Positions 21,736 to 33,092 of a DNA stretch of 56,714 bases are shown here, piece by piece. The position numbers and the translations under genes were made by a program. Origin of the DNA: Bigelowiella natans CCMP2755 (Eukaryota; Cercozoa; Chlorarachniophyceae); NCBI GenBank assembly GCA_000320545.1, contig ADNK01000126.1, positions 1 through 56,714 of the forward strand, given 5' to 3'. The notes beneath the pieces were generated by a model that was given only the letters and a program-made list of their open reading frames with translations, made no database searches and was not told the origin of the DNA. Each line of letters begins with the position of its first letter. The first letter of the stretch is position 1.

Positions 21736-24700
21736 ATGGCGGCGACTGCAGGTGCCATCGTAGTGCTTGTCTTGGGTCTCCTGGCGGCAATCGCAGCCAC
21801 CGTTCTGTATTTTTGGTTTGGAAGCTGTAAGAGAGAAAATGACGGAGGGCATGAGCACATAAAGGAAATAAAAATGCAGACAAATGAGTACAAGATGAAG
21901 TATTCCGATCTAACGTTTGGGTCGCTTCTGGGCAAAGGGAACCAAGGTGAGGTTTTCCGCGCGAAGATTTGGTCGACTGCTGTGGCTGTCAAGAAGATCG
22001 ATTGTAGGAAGGTGGAGCCTGATATTATTGAAGAGTTTGTGCAGGAGGTCAATATTTGGCATCGACTTCGAAATCAGTTCATTACCAAGTTCATGGGAGT
22101 TTGTCTAGAGTACCCGCACTTATGCATTGTGACGGAGCTCGTGCATAGGGGAAGTCTATTCGGCTTATTACATGATGAAGATGCTGCTCTGACTTGGCCC
22201 AGGCGCTTGAGAATTGCATCTGATCTTGCTCGTGGTATGAACTATCTACATAATTTCGACATCAAAGATCGCATCATACATCGTGACCTCAAGAGTTTAA
22301 ATGTACTGATCACGAACGAATGGCGCGCAAAAGTTGCGGATTTCGGCATGACTCGATTCCAGGACAGCAAAAATGTTATGACCACATGTGGTACTCCATT
22401 ATGGATGGCGCCCGAAATCATTCGCAGAAAGGAATACAATTACAAGGTGGATGTGTACAGCTATGGTGTCGTCTTGTGGGAGATCTACACAAGGAAGATT
22501 CCGTACAAATCGCTCAAAATTCCAGCGAAATATCTAGTAAAAAAGGTGGCGATGGACAATCTAAGGCCGCGTATCCCTTCGGCTTGTCCGCAACTTTATG
22601 CAGATCTTATGCAACAGTGCTGGATGAAGAGCCCCAAAAACCGACCCCCTTTCTCTGAAGTTGTTCGAGTGTGCGAGGTACCATTTGCAGCTTCACAAAA
22701 CAAAATTGGAATGCAAAAATGTCGCAGAAATTGCCTAATAGAGCGATAATATCGCTGATTTTTGTCGTGTGGTACGATCATCGACATGCCATCAACCAAA
22801 AATAAGCGTGTTTAGTATCATCGGAATTTATCGAAGTGTTACTACGCATTACACCGTATTGTCTTCACTCATATTTTCAGCCGTCGTTCTCCCAATTGCT
22901 TGTCAGTATTCATTAACAGAAGATAATGTGCATCCCGGCAGGCAATGTTGAAGGATCCCGCGGTCACTGGACATCACCCCGGGAACGAAATTCAAGTAGC
23001 AAAAGCTGAAGATGAGGAACACAATTCAATCGTTGCTAACTTTGAGGTTGGCCAATGGCTGCTCTCCAAAAATGAGATATCATTAGGAGATCTTATCAGA
23101 GAAGACAATGGCATCAAGGTAATGCAACCGAATGATGATGTTGCTTCGGACACGCGACAACTACTCCTTTCTCCCCATGCATGTCTGTCGACGCACACAC
23201 CACGCATAATGCACATTGCTATCACCACATAATAGGTGTACAGAGGGAAGTTGAAGGAAGCTGATAATGTGAAAATCACAATTCTCCCAATGAAATCGAG
23301 CTCTTTGTCAAGTGCTGAGATGAAAAAACGCGTTGAAGCGGTATTTCATTATTCGTATTGTTCCGCCCCACGCTATGGCAACAGCAATGTCCATTGCATT
23401 GCATCGGCGCCCTGCCATTTCCCCCTTCCTCCCATTCATCCCCGTCGTCCCCCCTCCCTCTCTCTTCCCTTTTCCTTGCTCTCCTCCTCATCCATCCCAG
23501 CGGTCGGTCATCACATCATGTTCTTCCTTCCTTCTCTAAACAACAAATCCACGTTTTCTCCTTCTCACTTCTAGGAGCTGGATGAGATTTCTAACCTGAG
23601 GCATCCGCGACTCATGTTGTTTATGGCGGCTTACTTCCACGATGATCACGTGGGCGTTGTCACTGAGGACGTCCAGAGGGGCGATCTTAACTCGCTCCTT
23701 TTAGATAGCAAGACCGTCCTTGAGTGGGATACCATGCTGCAGATTCTTATCGACCTCTGCCAGGTATTATTATTATTATCATTATTTATTATTTTGAAAA
23801 GGAGAGTAGCAGCGACTGAAGAAGGCCGTATCTTCTTCTCTTTTTTTAATGAGGGGTAGCGTGTTGTGGTAGCTAATGGCAAAGATATTATTCGTTTTGC
23901 ATCTCCACTCCAGCTTCTCCCTCTCTCTCTCTCTCTCCTCTCTCCTCTCTCTCTCCCTCCCCCTCCCTCCCCCCCGTTGTCTGTCTACGTCCTTCCTTCT
24001 CTCCATTTAAGAATAACATAAGCCGTTTCTCGTTCTTGTTCTTAACCTGCTGTGATCCTTGTCATTTCATCAGGCGATGGCTTACCTGTATGGCCAACAG
24101 TACAGTCTTTGCAGCTTCAACCCCCTCCAAATCTATCTCACAGAGCACTGGAGGATAAAACTTGATATTGCGACAGTACTGGCGTCAGTGCAAGGTGCTA
24201 CCACACTACAATGATCTGCTACTGCTCATGATATGATGATGATGATGATGGTGATGATGATACCCTTCCGCATCCTCCTCTTCTCATTAATTGTTGTTCA
24301 TCATCTTCCCAGGCACTAGAAATGTGACGCTGTGGTCAGCTCCAGAAACTCTGGAGGATGCGAAAGCCAACGACGAGAAATCAGATATCTACAGTCTTGG
24401 TTCCTTTTAAACATCACACATGCACTCTGTCCCGTCCGCGAGTGTATTATTAGTAGATTTGACGTTGCTACATTCGGCACATGTGACGACGACGACGACG
24501 ACCACTCTCTCCTCTCGTATCATCATCTTCATCATCATCATCATCATTGTCATCATCATCATCATTGCCATCATCACAATATTCTCCTTTCCTTCTGCAG
24601 GCCTGATCATCTGGCAAATGCTCTCTCGCAAGACCCCATACGATGCGAAGGAAATGGACGAGAAGCTTGGGAAGCAGATTGTCAAGGGTGAGGTGAGCGT

Positions 24701-25152
24701 GCAGCCGCCTCCTGCCGCGACACCTCGCCTCGTAAATGTGATGGAAAAATGCACGTCGCTTGACCCCCAAGAGAGAGGGACGTTCGAGAGCGTTCTTGCG
24801 GAGCTCCAGGAGATAAAGGTACTGTAGCATGCTGTGGAAGCAAGACTCCTGTGTTGATGAATACTACCCGAAAGAGCGAGGGAGGAGAAAATCAGTGATG
24901 CCCCCTCCCTCAAGATTTTGCTTTTGTCCCTTTCCCCCCCTCCCCTTCCTTCTCCTCGCCCCATTGTCATCCTCCTCGTTATCATCATCAGAAATTCGGG
25001 CCTCCGAAGATTGTCGTAGACGAGAAAACTGCGAAGCGATACCACAAGACTGCAACGGTCTACGCCTTCCAAACGAAGGTAGTAAGTAGCATCGATAGTC
25101 ATTACTGCTCAACTCTAGCAATGCGAGTTGATTATCCATCGAAACGAGAATA

Positions 25153-25190
<38 letters not shown>

Positions 25191-26002
25191 CCAACCGATA
25201 TTCTCTTCATTCTCGTCTATTCTCCCCCCCCCCCCCCCCCCCCGTCTTCCTCCCTCAGGATGCATGCTCGGTTGAGAAAGAATGGGGCAAACAGAGTGGG
25301 AAGGATAATTGCTGGATTATCTGCAATCCGAGCGAGGACGATCTGTATCTCTGCGACCAAGAAGTCTTCGTCCGCAATTACGAGAAATTACCGGAGAAGA
25401 AAGGCACCACTCCGAACCAGTAAGGGAGAGAATCAAAGAATATATCAACAACACGCTAAGAGAAGAGAGGGAGATCATCTAGGCTTCTCTATCTCCATCA
25501 GCATTAGTCCACCATCTATTATCATCGAAATTTACTATGGATGACGTATTTTATTTATTCATCCATTCCTTCCTTCCATCGATCGACACGTCCTCCCATC
25601 GTACTACTACTACTCTACTTCTTACTTACTACCACTTCCTGCTGCTATCATCAAAGGTATCGAAAGGTGGGATCAGTATGGGCGCGCAAGATGGAGAAGC
25701 CCTTCGCTCTCAAAACTTCTGCCGACGGTGTTCAGTATGGCGTCGCAGGCGATTTTGTTGTCAGAGACGCCAAGAAAATGGACGGGGATCTGTGGGTGGT
25801 GGATCAGGTACTGCAACATCCATCAGATATGGCAGCGTGTTCATGATCGTGTACTCACTACCACTCGATTATTCTTGCACAATGTGATGCAGATGCTGAT
25901 GGTTTTTATGAATATATGAAGATGATATTCATTCATTCGTCGTTGTTTGAATCGCAGGCCACTTTTGAGAAAATTTACAGCTTGGACGCGAGCACAGCAT
26001 AA
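21736..26002 (+). CDS. Membrane-anchored TKL-type kinase with second degenerate kinase domain and two GDYLV-like repeats
   Basis: Exons: 21736-22677, 22942-23118, 23236-23340, 23575-23763, 24074-24194, 24313-24399, 24601-24818, 24992-25078, 25259-25419, 25657-25807, 25958-26002; junction phases agree. Residues 7-29 form a single hydrophobic helix right after the start. The first kinase domain is complete: GKGNQGEVF, VAVKKI, HRDLKSLN, DFG, APE and a CW-x6-RP motif. A second kinase fold follows: EISLGDLIREDNGIKVYRG, ISNLRHPRLMLFM, WSAPETLEDAK, SDIYSLG, LIIWQMLSRKTPYDA. It lacks HRD (FNPLQIYL instead) and DFG (DIA), so it is likely inactive. Two C-terminal repeats resemble GDYLV-type modules. 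The start is favoured because an in-frame TGA lies 5' of it. Ligand and substrate are unknown. Confidence 0.78.
23921..23960. repeat. Intronic (CT)n tract
   Basis: CT-rich run in the intron between kinase exons 23575-23763 and 24074-24194. Confidence 0.85.
24230..24595. repeat. Intronic (GAT)n, (GAC)n and (CAT)n trinucleotide runs
   Basis: (GAT)n at about 24232-24262 lies in one intron; (GAC)n at about 24486-24501 and (CAT)n at about 24523-24577 lie in the next. All flank the pseudokinase exon at 24313-24399. Confidence 0.88.
24992..26002 (+). other. Two tandem GDYLV-like modules at the kinase C-terminus
   Basis: The first copy spans TATVYAFQTK to EVFVRNYEKL, with DNCWIICNPSEDDLYLCD in the middle. 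The second spans VGSVWARKMEKPFALKTSAD to ATFEKIYSL, with AGDFVVRDAKKMDGDLWVVD. Both follow the order aromatic-Lys-Thr strand, GD-x-x-V turn, acidic-Tyr/Trp strand, then F-x-x-x-Y. Similar short GDYLV modules are known as stand-alone or linker domains of unclear role in microbes. The assignment is from memory of the pattern only. Confidence 0.45.
25156..25244. repeat. Intronic (GT)n and poly-C tracts
   Basis: GT repeats at about 25156-25188 and about 17 C at 25226-25243 precede the acceptor at 25258. Confidence 0.92.
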
Positions 26003-26605
26003 GACATTACAAGAATGCCTGGCATTTGAGAACAATGTGCCGCTGATATGATAAAGGAAGTTGGGGAAAATATACACAAAAGTGATAAATTGTTTCGTAT
26101 ATAATTCCGTTAATCTAGGACCACTGCCAGATTCATACTGCATGGCGATATCTCGTTATCATCGTTTTATTGTTCAGTAGTACAGCGCGACTACATGATG
26201 GATGTATCATGTAACTTATAAATTATTAGCCGCGCCAGCATGGTTCATAGCATCAAGATATGTTTAGGCATTGTGTACGCAGCCATCGTCAAAGCCATCA
26301 ATCCAATTAGCTAGCTAGCTAGCTACGCTGAATTGCATCCACTTGTATTATAATTATGTGCTATTAAATTGAGCTGCATGTGTGCAATTACTGGCTAGCT
26401 GGACATGAACGTACATCGATTAACAAGTAAACGTAAGCTGAAGTTAGAGCTATTATTAATCATGATCCGAAGCAGCGTATAATATATGCTTTATAGCTTA
26501 AATGCTGCATGCAAGGAGCAAGACAGCTAGACAAGAAGATAGGCGGAGGCAAGGCCTTGCGTAAAATAAATATGTTTCGGCTCCCAGACGTGCTTCCTTT
26601 CTTCA
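26003..26605. other. Convergent intergenic region with GCTAGC runs
   Basis: It lies between the 3' ends of the kinase gene and the acyl-CoA synthetase gene. No exon is visible. It contains a run of AGCT/GCTAGC words near 26309-26325 and scattered CATGCA words, like the other word-rich intergenic blocks of the window. Confidence 0.6.
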
Positions 26606-28502
26606 TCACATTGACTTTGCCATCTCGCGCAGCTTGAACTTTTGGATTTTCCCTACATTCGTTTTCGGAAGCTCGCCAAACTGGATCACTTTTGGCACCT
26701 TAAAACCTGGAAGATTAGCTCGGCAGTGTTCCAGTATCTCTGCTTTCAATTCCTGAAAAGCAGATGCAATACAACACACATGTAAAAAGAACAAATGTTA
26801 GGGGCACTCGGCTATCCGTGATTGCATTATTCGCACGAACATCGCATGCACTTACTTCCAATTCCTTTTCTATGTGTGTGCCCGAACTCCCAGCGCCCGC
26901 CAATTCGATGAAGGCACAAGGGACCTCTCCCCATTTCTCGCACGGTTTGGCAACAACCGCACACCCGTTGACGCGCTCATGCTTGTAGAGGACGTTCTCC
27001 ACCTCGACACTAGAGACATTCTCCCCTCCTGATATTATGATGTCTTTACTTCTGTCCATGATTTTTACATAGCCATCAGGGTATGTAACGGCAAGATCCC
27101 CTGTGTGAAACCAGCCTCCCTTAAACGACTTCTTAGTCTCCTCGGGGTTCTTGAAGTAGCCTTTCATAACAACGTTACCACGCATGAAGATCTCTCCGAT
27201 TGATTCCCCATCTGGCTCGACAGGCTCCAATGTCTCTGGGTCGCCGACCATCAGTCCTTCAAGCATTGGGTATCTCACTCCTTGGCGCGCATTGAGATTG
27301 GCCTGTGTTTCCTCGCAGTGCTCCTTCCATTCATCCTTCTTCACGCAAACCGTGACGGGGCCATAAACTTCAGTGAGGCCGTACGTGTGTGTGACGTCAA
27401 TACCCATTTCTTCCATACGCTTAAGGATGATTGCGGGGGGAGGGGCAGCAGCTGTCATCATCTTGATGTTTTGATGGAAATCCCTACGATCTTCGGGTGT
27501 CGCATCAAGCAGCATCTGCATTATGATGGGCGCTCCGCAGAGATGAGTCACACCATGATCGGCAAAAGCATCGTATATGCCCTTGGCGGTCACCTTCCGC
27601 AGGCAAACATGCACGCCTCCGTGGGCTGTCACTGTCCAAGGAAAGCACCACCCATTACAGTGGAACATCGGCAACGTCCACAGATATCTAAAGCCCTGGT
27701 TGAGACCCCACACAAGGCTGTTAGAGGTCGCGTTCAAGAACGCTCCACGATGATGATACAACACGCCCTTTGGATTTCCGGTTGTTCCAGAAGTGTAGTT
27801 AAGTGCTAAAGTATCCCATTCGTCGTCAGGCCATGAGAACTCCATGGAGGGATCACCGCCAGCGAGCAGATCCTCGTAGGTGAGGGCGACATTGCTAAGA
27901 CGGTCCCCTTCGTAGCTGTCAGGAGATTCCGTATCTGCGACATCTACTACCTTTGGAATGTGTTTTCCTTGTTGCTTGAGGATATCCAATGCCTGCTTGA
28001 CAACTGGAGCGAACTCACAATCCGTCAGAAGAACCTATTTAATTATGAATTTATTTTCCCGCAGCCACCATTCCCAGAAGAGCTACGTACAAAATCTATT
28101 CCTATCCCACATCAGAGCATGTTCAACCGGCCGAGGAACGGGGAGGACCACATTACCTTGGTCTCCGCATGCTGAAGAATAAAGGCAATAGCCGCAGCAT
28201 CTAAACGGACGTTGATGGTGTTGAGAACACCCCCACTCATGGGAACACCATAGTGTGCCTCCACCATCTCGGGGGTGTTCGTCATAACAGCTGAGACTGT
28301 TTCACCCTTGCTTATTCCATGGGCACGGAGGGCAGACGCTAGGCGGCGACTTCGTTCTCCAAGCTCAGAATATGTGTATTGACGATCTCCGTGGATCACA
28401 GCTGGCGAATTCTCGAACACCTTTGCCGAGCGCTCCAGGAACGAGATGGGGCTTAGGGGAGTATGGTTCGCTGCGATCTGCATCAGGCGTACATTATATA
28501 TA

Positions 28503-28542
<40 letters not shown>

Positions 28543-28637
28543 ATATTTCCTTTTCTGTCAAAGCATTTACCCTAGGAAGATCGTCGGTCGAGAAAGCCTG
28601 CCTGCTGCCTCCGAGCTGCTTCCACACTGGGGTTTGA
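26606..28637 (-). CDS. Acyl-CoA synthetase (AMP-forming, fatty-acyl/AAE type)
   Basis: Activates a carboxylic acid with ATP to an acyl-AMP, then forms the CoA thioester. Exons read on the minus strand: 28637-28571 (ends STDDLPR), 28483-28157 ([20 protein letters not shown]), 28034-26857, and about 26753-26606 to the stop. Motifs: [14 protein letters not shown] (P-loop), [56 protein letters not shown] and the terminal catalytic lysine in [14 protein letters not shown]. The [13 protein letters not shown] pattern points to the medium/long-chain and plant AAE branch, not acetyl-CoA synthetase. Substrate length cannot be told. The first exon with the initiator Met is not resolved; a leader exon near 28800-28990 is possible. 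A (TA)n run lies in the intron at 28504-28539. Confidence 0.9.
28504..28539. repeat. Microsatellite (TA)n, intronic
   Basis: Pure TA run in the first visible intron of the acyl-CoA synthetase gene. Confidence 0.93.
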
Positions 28638-28639
28638 CC

Positions 28640-29238
28640 TAGACAGGACGACAAAACTACTGCCGATTGTCTGCAGCACCTCTGTTCATTCACGCGAAGA
28701 CAAACCAAAGACACTTTATTTCAGCGTGATTAATATAATGATTAGCTCCTATTTATTTCTCCTCCTAGCCAACACTCTCCTTTCAGGGGGAGGAGGGGTG
28801 GTATACCTTTGGGGCTCGGACAAGCATCACAGCCACGTGTGAGGCTTGGGACGTATTGCGCTTTGTTGTCGCAGTGGGAAAACCTTCTGTGTCTGAGACT
28901 AGAGGAACAAGCGCTTTTTCACTAGCGACAACTCGGCGAAAAAAAGAACAAAGCAAGCTCCAACGATTTCTTTTGTTTTTCTTTGTGTCGGCTCTTTGCC
29001 CCCACATTGTTGTCATTCTTGGTTCGAGACAACGAGGTAAGTTGTCGCACAAACGAAATCCATATCGTTGAAAATAACGGGATCCCCGACTTCGTGGCTG
29101 GAGGAGCAACTCGTGCAAAGGCGGAAATATTTCTACGTCAATATATTTTCATTGTCGCAGTAAGAGTATGTATTCATCGCACAGGGGCTTGTCCCACTCC
29201 CTGGTCAATCGAAGGCCACCCAACAGAACGAAGACTAA
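28640..29238. promoter_or_regulatory. Divergent intergenic region between acyl-CoA synthetase and COX15
   Basis: Two head-to-head genes leave about 600 bases between their recognised coding parts. This should hold both promoters and possibly the unresolved leader exon of the synthetase on the minus strand. I see no clear core promoter element. Confidence 0.4.
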
Positions 29239-30047
29239 ATGAGGCTGCACACTCTTCTCCGAGGGAGGAGTTTCGCGGTCGCAGGCTTTCGCTCACAAGC
29301 GAACAATTGCCAACGGCTGCTTAGGAGAACCCTGCGGAGGTTGAAGAGCACCACTAGCGCACCGAGTGGGGTTGTGGAGGAGCAAATCATGCAGCCCGTG
29401 CGGACGAATGCCAACCTCCATATGGCGCGATGGCTTTACGGGTATCATAGACCTCACTCGAATATCATTCATATCAGTTGATAATCATTGCTCATGTATG
29501 TCTCTGTGAAGATGTTGCGGGATGGTATTCGGTATGGTTGCCCTCGGAGGCATCACACGTCTTACAGGTAACGTGAATGCGAAATCGGCCAGATCTCTAT
29601 ATGTTGAGTATCTTCCACACATTTCAACCTTACGTGAATAATCTGATCTCAGGCAGCGGCCTTTCGATGGTGGAGTGGAAGCCGACAGGAATTTTGCCTC
29701 CCACTACAAAGGCAAGTTGTTTGGTCCACATTCGCGAGTGCCCTCATTGTGCAAATTAAATGAACTCTTTTTTCTTTTTTTCCTTCTATTATCTTTAGGA
29801 GGGCTGGGAAGAGGAATTCAACAAGTATAAAAGCTTTCCTGAGTACCAAAAGGTTGCGAAAAGTTTGCTGGTTCTCATGTTTCGGTTTGTCATCAAGTGC
29901 TATTTGCATCGTTGTCGTCTCAGCATAATGACGAGCTGAGTCTGGCTGAATTCAAGTGGATATGGTTCATGGAATGGGGTCATAGAATGGCAGGGCGCGC
30001 CACAGGAATGGTAACAGCAGACGTTTTTATGGACGCGTTTACAGAAT

Positions 30048-30100
<53 letters not shown>

Positions 30101-31622
30101 GATGAAAGTGTGTAACTATGTGCGTATTTGTGTCTGTAATGTTGCATAAACATTCGTACACACATTCACTACAGGTTTTCGGAATTCCTCTCCTGTACTT
30201 TGGTATGAGGGGAATGATCCCTAAACGACTCGCTCCTCGAATGGCAGGCCTCCTCCTCCTGGTGACGCTCACATCCTCCTCGTTAACTTCCATTTTTAGT
30301 CTCAATTATGGTGATAAGGAGCTTGAGTGCCTACAGACAAACTCATTTACATCTTTCATAAATTCTAATCTCATTCGAAATGATCTGGATATTAGTGTTA
30401 ACTCATCCCATCTTTCAGGGAGGGTCGCAAGGACTGATCGGGTGGTGGATGGTGCGAAGCGGCCTCAACGGTGGTGTCCATACTTCCACAATAACCTGTG
30501 CAAATGACTTTGAATTGTATACCACATCGCTGCGGGAGGAAAGGAGGAGAAGAAATTGATAGAGAAGGGGGAGGCCTAGGGGCAGGATGCACGGTGTTTC
30601 TGCTTTGCTGTTACACTCGTTGGCCAACTATTCTTTTAACATTCTTAATTAGACAAAGAGAGGTTTGGGGGTGAAGGTCGCGTGTCGCCGTACCGGCTAG
30701 CTGCACATCTCTCTATGGTAATAATGTCGTAGCTAGCAAAGAAAGAATGTAAGCCAGATCGTGATAATAAATCCCTCTTGATGCTCTTTTAACATGAATA
30801 TTTAGCACGGCGGAATTCTCTCTTAATTGCTTTCCCCTCCCTCTCTCTTTCCCTCTTCTCTATCCAAAAGGCATTCATACTATACACAGCCCTCTTCAAT
30901 ACAGCAATAGGCCTCAGCACAGCACACAAGGTGACCTGCAGCTATCAAGAGTATCAACCCTCCTGATGATCTGTTATGATCCAATGCGTGCGTGTGTGGA
31001 TGCATTGCAGGTCGCCAACATGAGTCCTAGCGCTAGGTTGTACGCACAAGCGCTCATTGAAAAGGTGCCGGCCTCTCTCAGAATGTAAGTGGGAGTTCGC
31101 GCAACAGCAGCAACACCTATTAAATCTGCCATTTCGTAGTGCATTGGTCCTGCTAGCTAGCACAAATAACCTAAGTAATTTAATTCGGCAATAGCAAAGG
31201 AAACGTTATCTCTAATTAACTCTTTCTCCTATTCCCTGATCGATCGACCCCCGCCCCCTTTTTTGTGCGTGTGATTCGCTTCTTCTCATGCCCCCCCTTC
31301 AGTGGTTCGGTAGGGCTAGCCTCTCTCGTGGGGTTGACTGCGTTTTCGGGCGCATTCGTCGCTGGGAATCATGCAGGTTGTGATATGGAGCTTGTCATTA
31401 TATTAAAAGTCATCGCTGTCTTTGTCTACATATAATCATTAATTGCCTTCGTCATCACAGGAATGGTTTACGACGAGTTCCCAACGATGGGTGGCAAATT
31501 GCTCCCTGATGACATTGTTAATCCCTTCCTTGAGGTGTGGTGATGTTAATGTTGGTGGCGATGGTGGTGATGATAATGATGATGATGAAGACGATGGTAG
31601 CGGTAGCAATGTATGGAGCATA

Positions 31623-31660
<38 letters not shown>

Positions 31661-33092
31661 CACATGCACCTACGCACATACACGCAAATGATTTGTTTTG
31701 TGTACTATGTATGTACGTGTAACAATGCTGCGAATCATCATATCTGCATCGATATTTGAGAGTGAGCGAGAGCCTGGATTTGTCGTATTACAGCTGCCAT
31801 GTTGCACATCTTTGGGTATTAATGTCCAATTTGCGATTCCATTGTTCATACCATTTTCAATATTATTTTCTAACTACTGCCATTCTCAATGATCTTCCAT
31901 ACCTATCGTTCTCAGCCTAAATGGAGGAACATATTCGAGCACGATACAATGGTTCAGGTGCGGTGAGGGGTGGGAGTAGGAGAGGGCATTAGTTAAATCT
32001 TGATGAAAAGGTACTCATCGAAATGCCAAAATGTTCCTAATATCGCTTAGTGGAATCATCGTGTTCTGGCCATGACAACATTGGGCGCAGTCACCTCAAT
32101 GTACAGAAAGATAAACCTGACTCACTTAAACATGCCAGTGCGAAAACGACCGAAACTTGTCGTAGCTACTCGTTGTTCATGTCATGACGCTTTGATAAAC
32201 ATATGACGACTCCGTGTAATCTTTGGAAGGACATATTTCTACGACATCCTCAACCCTCTAGTGAGACGGAGAGGGCTGACGATTAGCAACAGCAACTATT
32301 ATTCTTTCTTTCCATCTGATGGGAATGCCCATATGCACTAGGTACCTGGCATCGCTGCGGCTACCGCTACCCTCAAATGCTCGTGTGGCCTCGCACTTGA
32401 TGATGGCAATGTCTACCGTACAGGTAAACATGTTAGTGCCATAGGCACTTGGCAACAGTAGTAAAAGAATATGAGGAGATGGTTGGTTTCTTCTTTAGGG
32501 CCTCCAATTATAGTCAGTTTTATCTTTACATTACATGATGATACAACAACGAGTACTGCAACTGTCATACCCCTAAAATGGGCTATTTAAGCGGGCATCA
32601 TCTGCTATATAATAATAATGATGATGATGATGATGATGATGATGATGTCTTACTCCCCGACAACATCGTCGTGCAGGTATCTCTTGGGATCAGCACGTTG
32701 CTTCTACACGTTCCAGTTCCACTTGCGTCAGCTCATCAGGTCAGATGCAAGTGTATTTTCTCCCTTCTCTCTGCGATCAACTAACTGACAGCAAACTTAA
32801 TGTTCGTGTTTCATTCCCAAATAAACCCTATGTGGCGTGATGGATGGAGCAGATGGGGTCACTGACACTCCTCACACTTTCTCTCTGGTTCGCTCATACC
32901 CTACGACCTCTCGCCCCAGTTTCTGTTGCCAGTGCCGCCAGGACAGCAGCTACCGCCACTTCAGGAAGAACAAGTGCAGCCCTCCTTTTAGCTGCCGGCG
33001 GAGCTTCTACAGCAGCGACGAAGTTCTTCGGGGAAAGTGATCCAGATGTTCAGAGTGCCAACGACGATGAAAAAGAATTAGAAAGATCATAA
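29239..33092 (+). CDS. COX15: Heme A synthase COX15, mitochondrial
   Basis: Oxidises heme O to heme A for cytochrome c oxidase, in the inner mitochondrial membrane. Exons: 29239-29441, 29512-29567, 29651-29711, 29799-29852, 29924-30010, 30175-30261, 30419-30470, 30653-30717, 30871-30930, 31011-31085, 31303-31376, 31461-31534, 31916-31957, 32051-32100, 32342-32423, 32677-32739, 32853-33092. The first exon is Arg-rich without acidic residues at its start, as in a targeting peptide. Family landmarks: GMVFGMVALGGITRLTGSG, SMVEWKPTGILPP, EWGHRMAGR, GLIGWWMVRSGLN, VSPYRLAAHLSM, YDEFPTMGGKLLPDD, WNHRVLAMTTL, VSLGISTLLLHVPVPLASAH. The four heme-ligand His positions (EWGHR, AAHL, WNHR, SAHQ) are all kept. 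One intron (29712-29798) uses a GC donor. Confidence 0.93.
30046..30097. repeat. Microsatellite (CA)n then (TA)n, intronic
   Basis: Adjoining CA and TA runs in the COX15 intron before exon 30175. Confidence 0.93.
31621..31658. repeat. Microsatellite (CA)n, intronic
   Basis: CA run in the longest COX15 intron (31535-31915). A GAT-rich stretch at about 31560-31600 precedes it. Confidence 0.93.
32608..32646. repeat. Microsatellite (GAT)n, intronic
   Basis: GAT repeats just upstream of the COX15 exon at 32677. Confidence 0.93.

Noticed and set aside
27282-27809. 175-codon plus-strand ORF
   Set aside because: Antisense of the acyl-CoA synthetase core.
28783-29118. Leader exon of the acyl-CoA synthetase with a mitochondrial-type peptide
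   Set aside because: The frame that joins correctly to [11 protein letters not shown] has no Met before an upstream stop, so I left the start unresolved.
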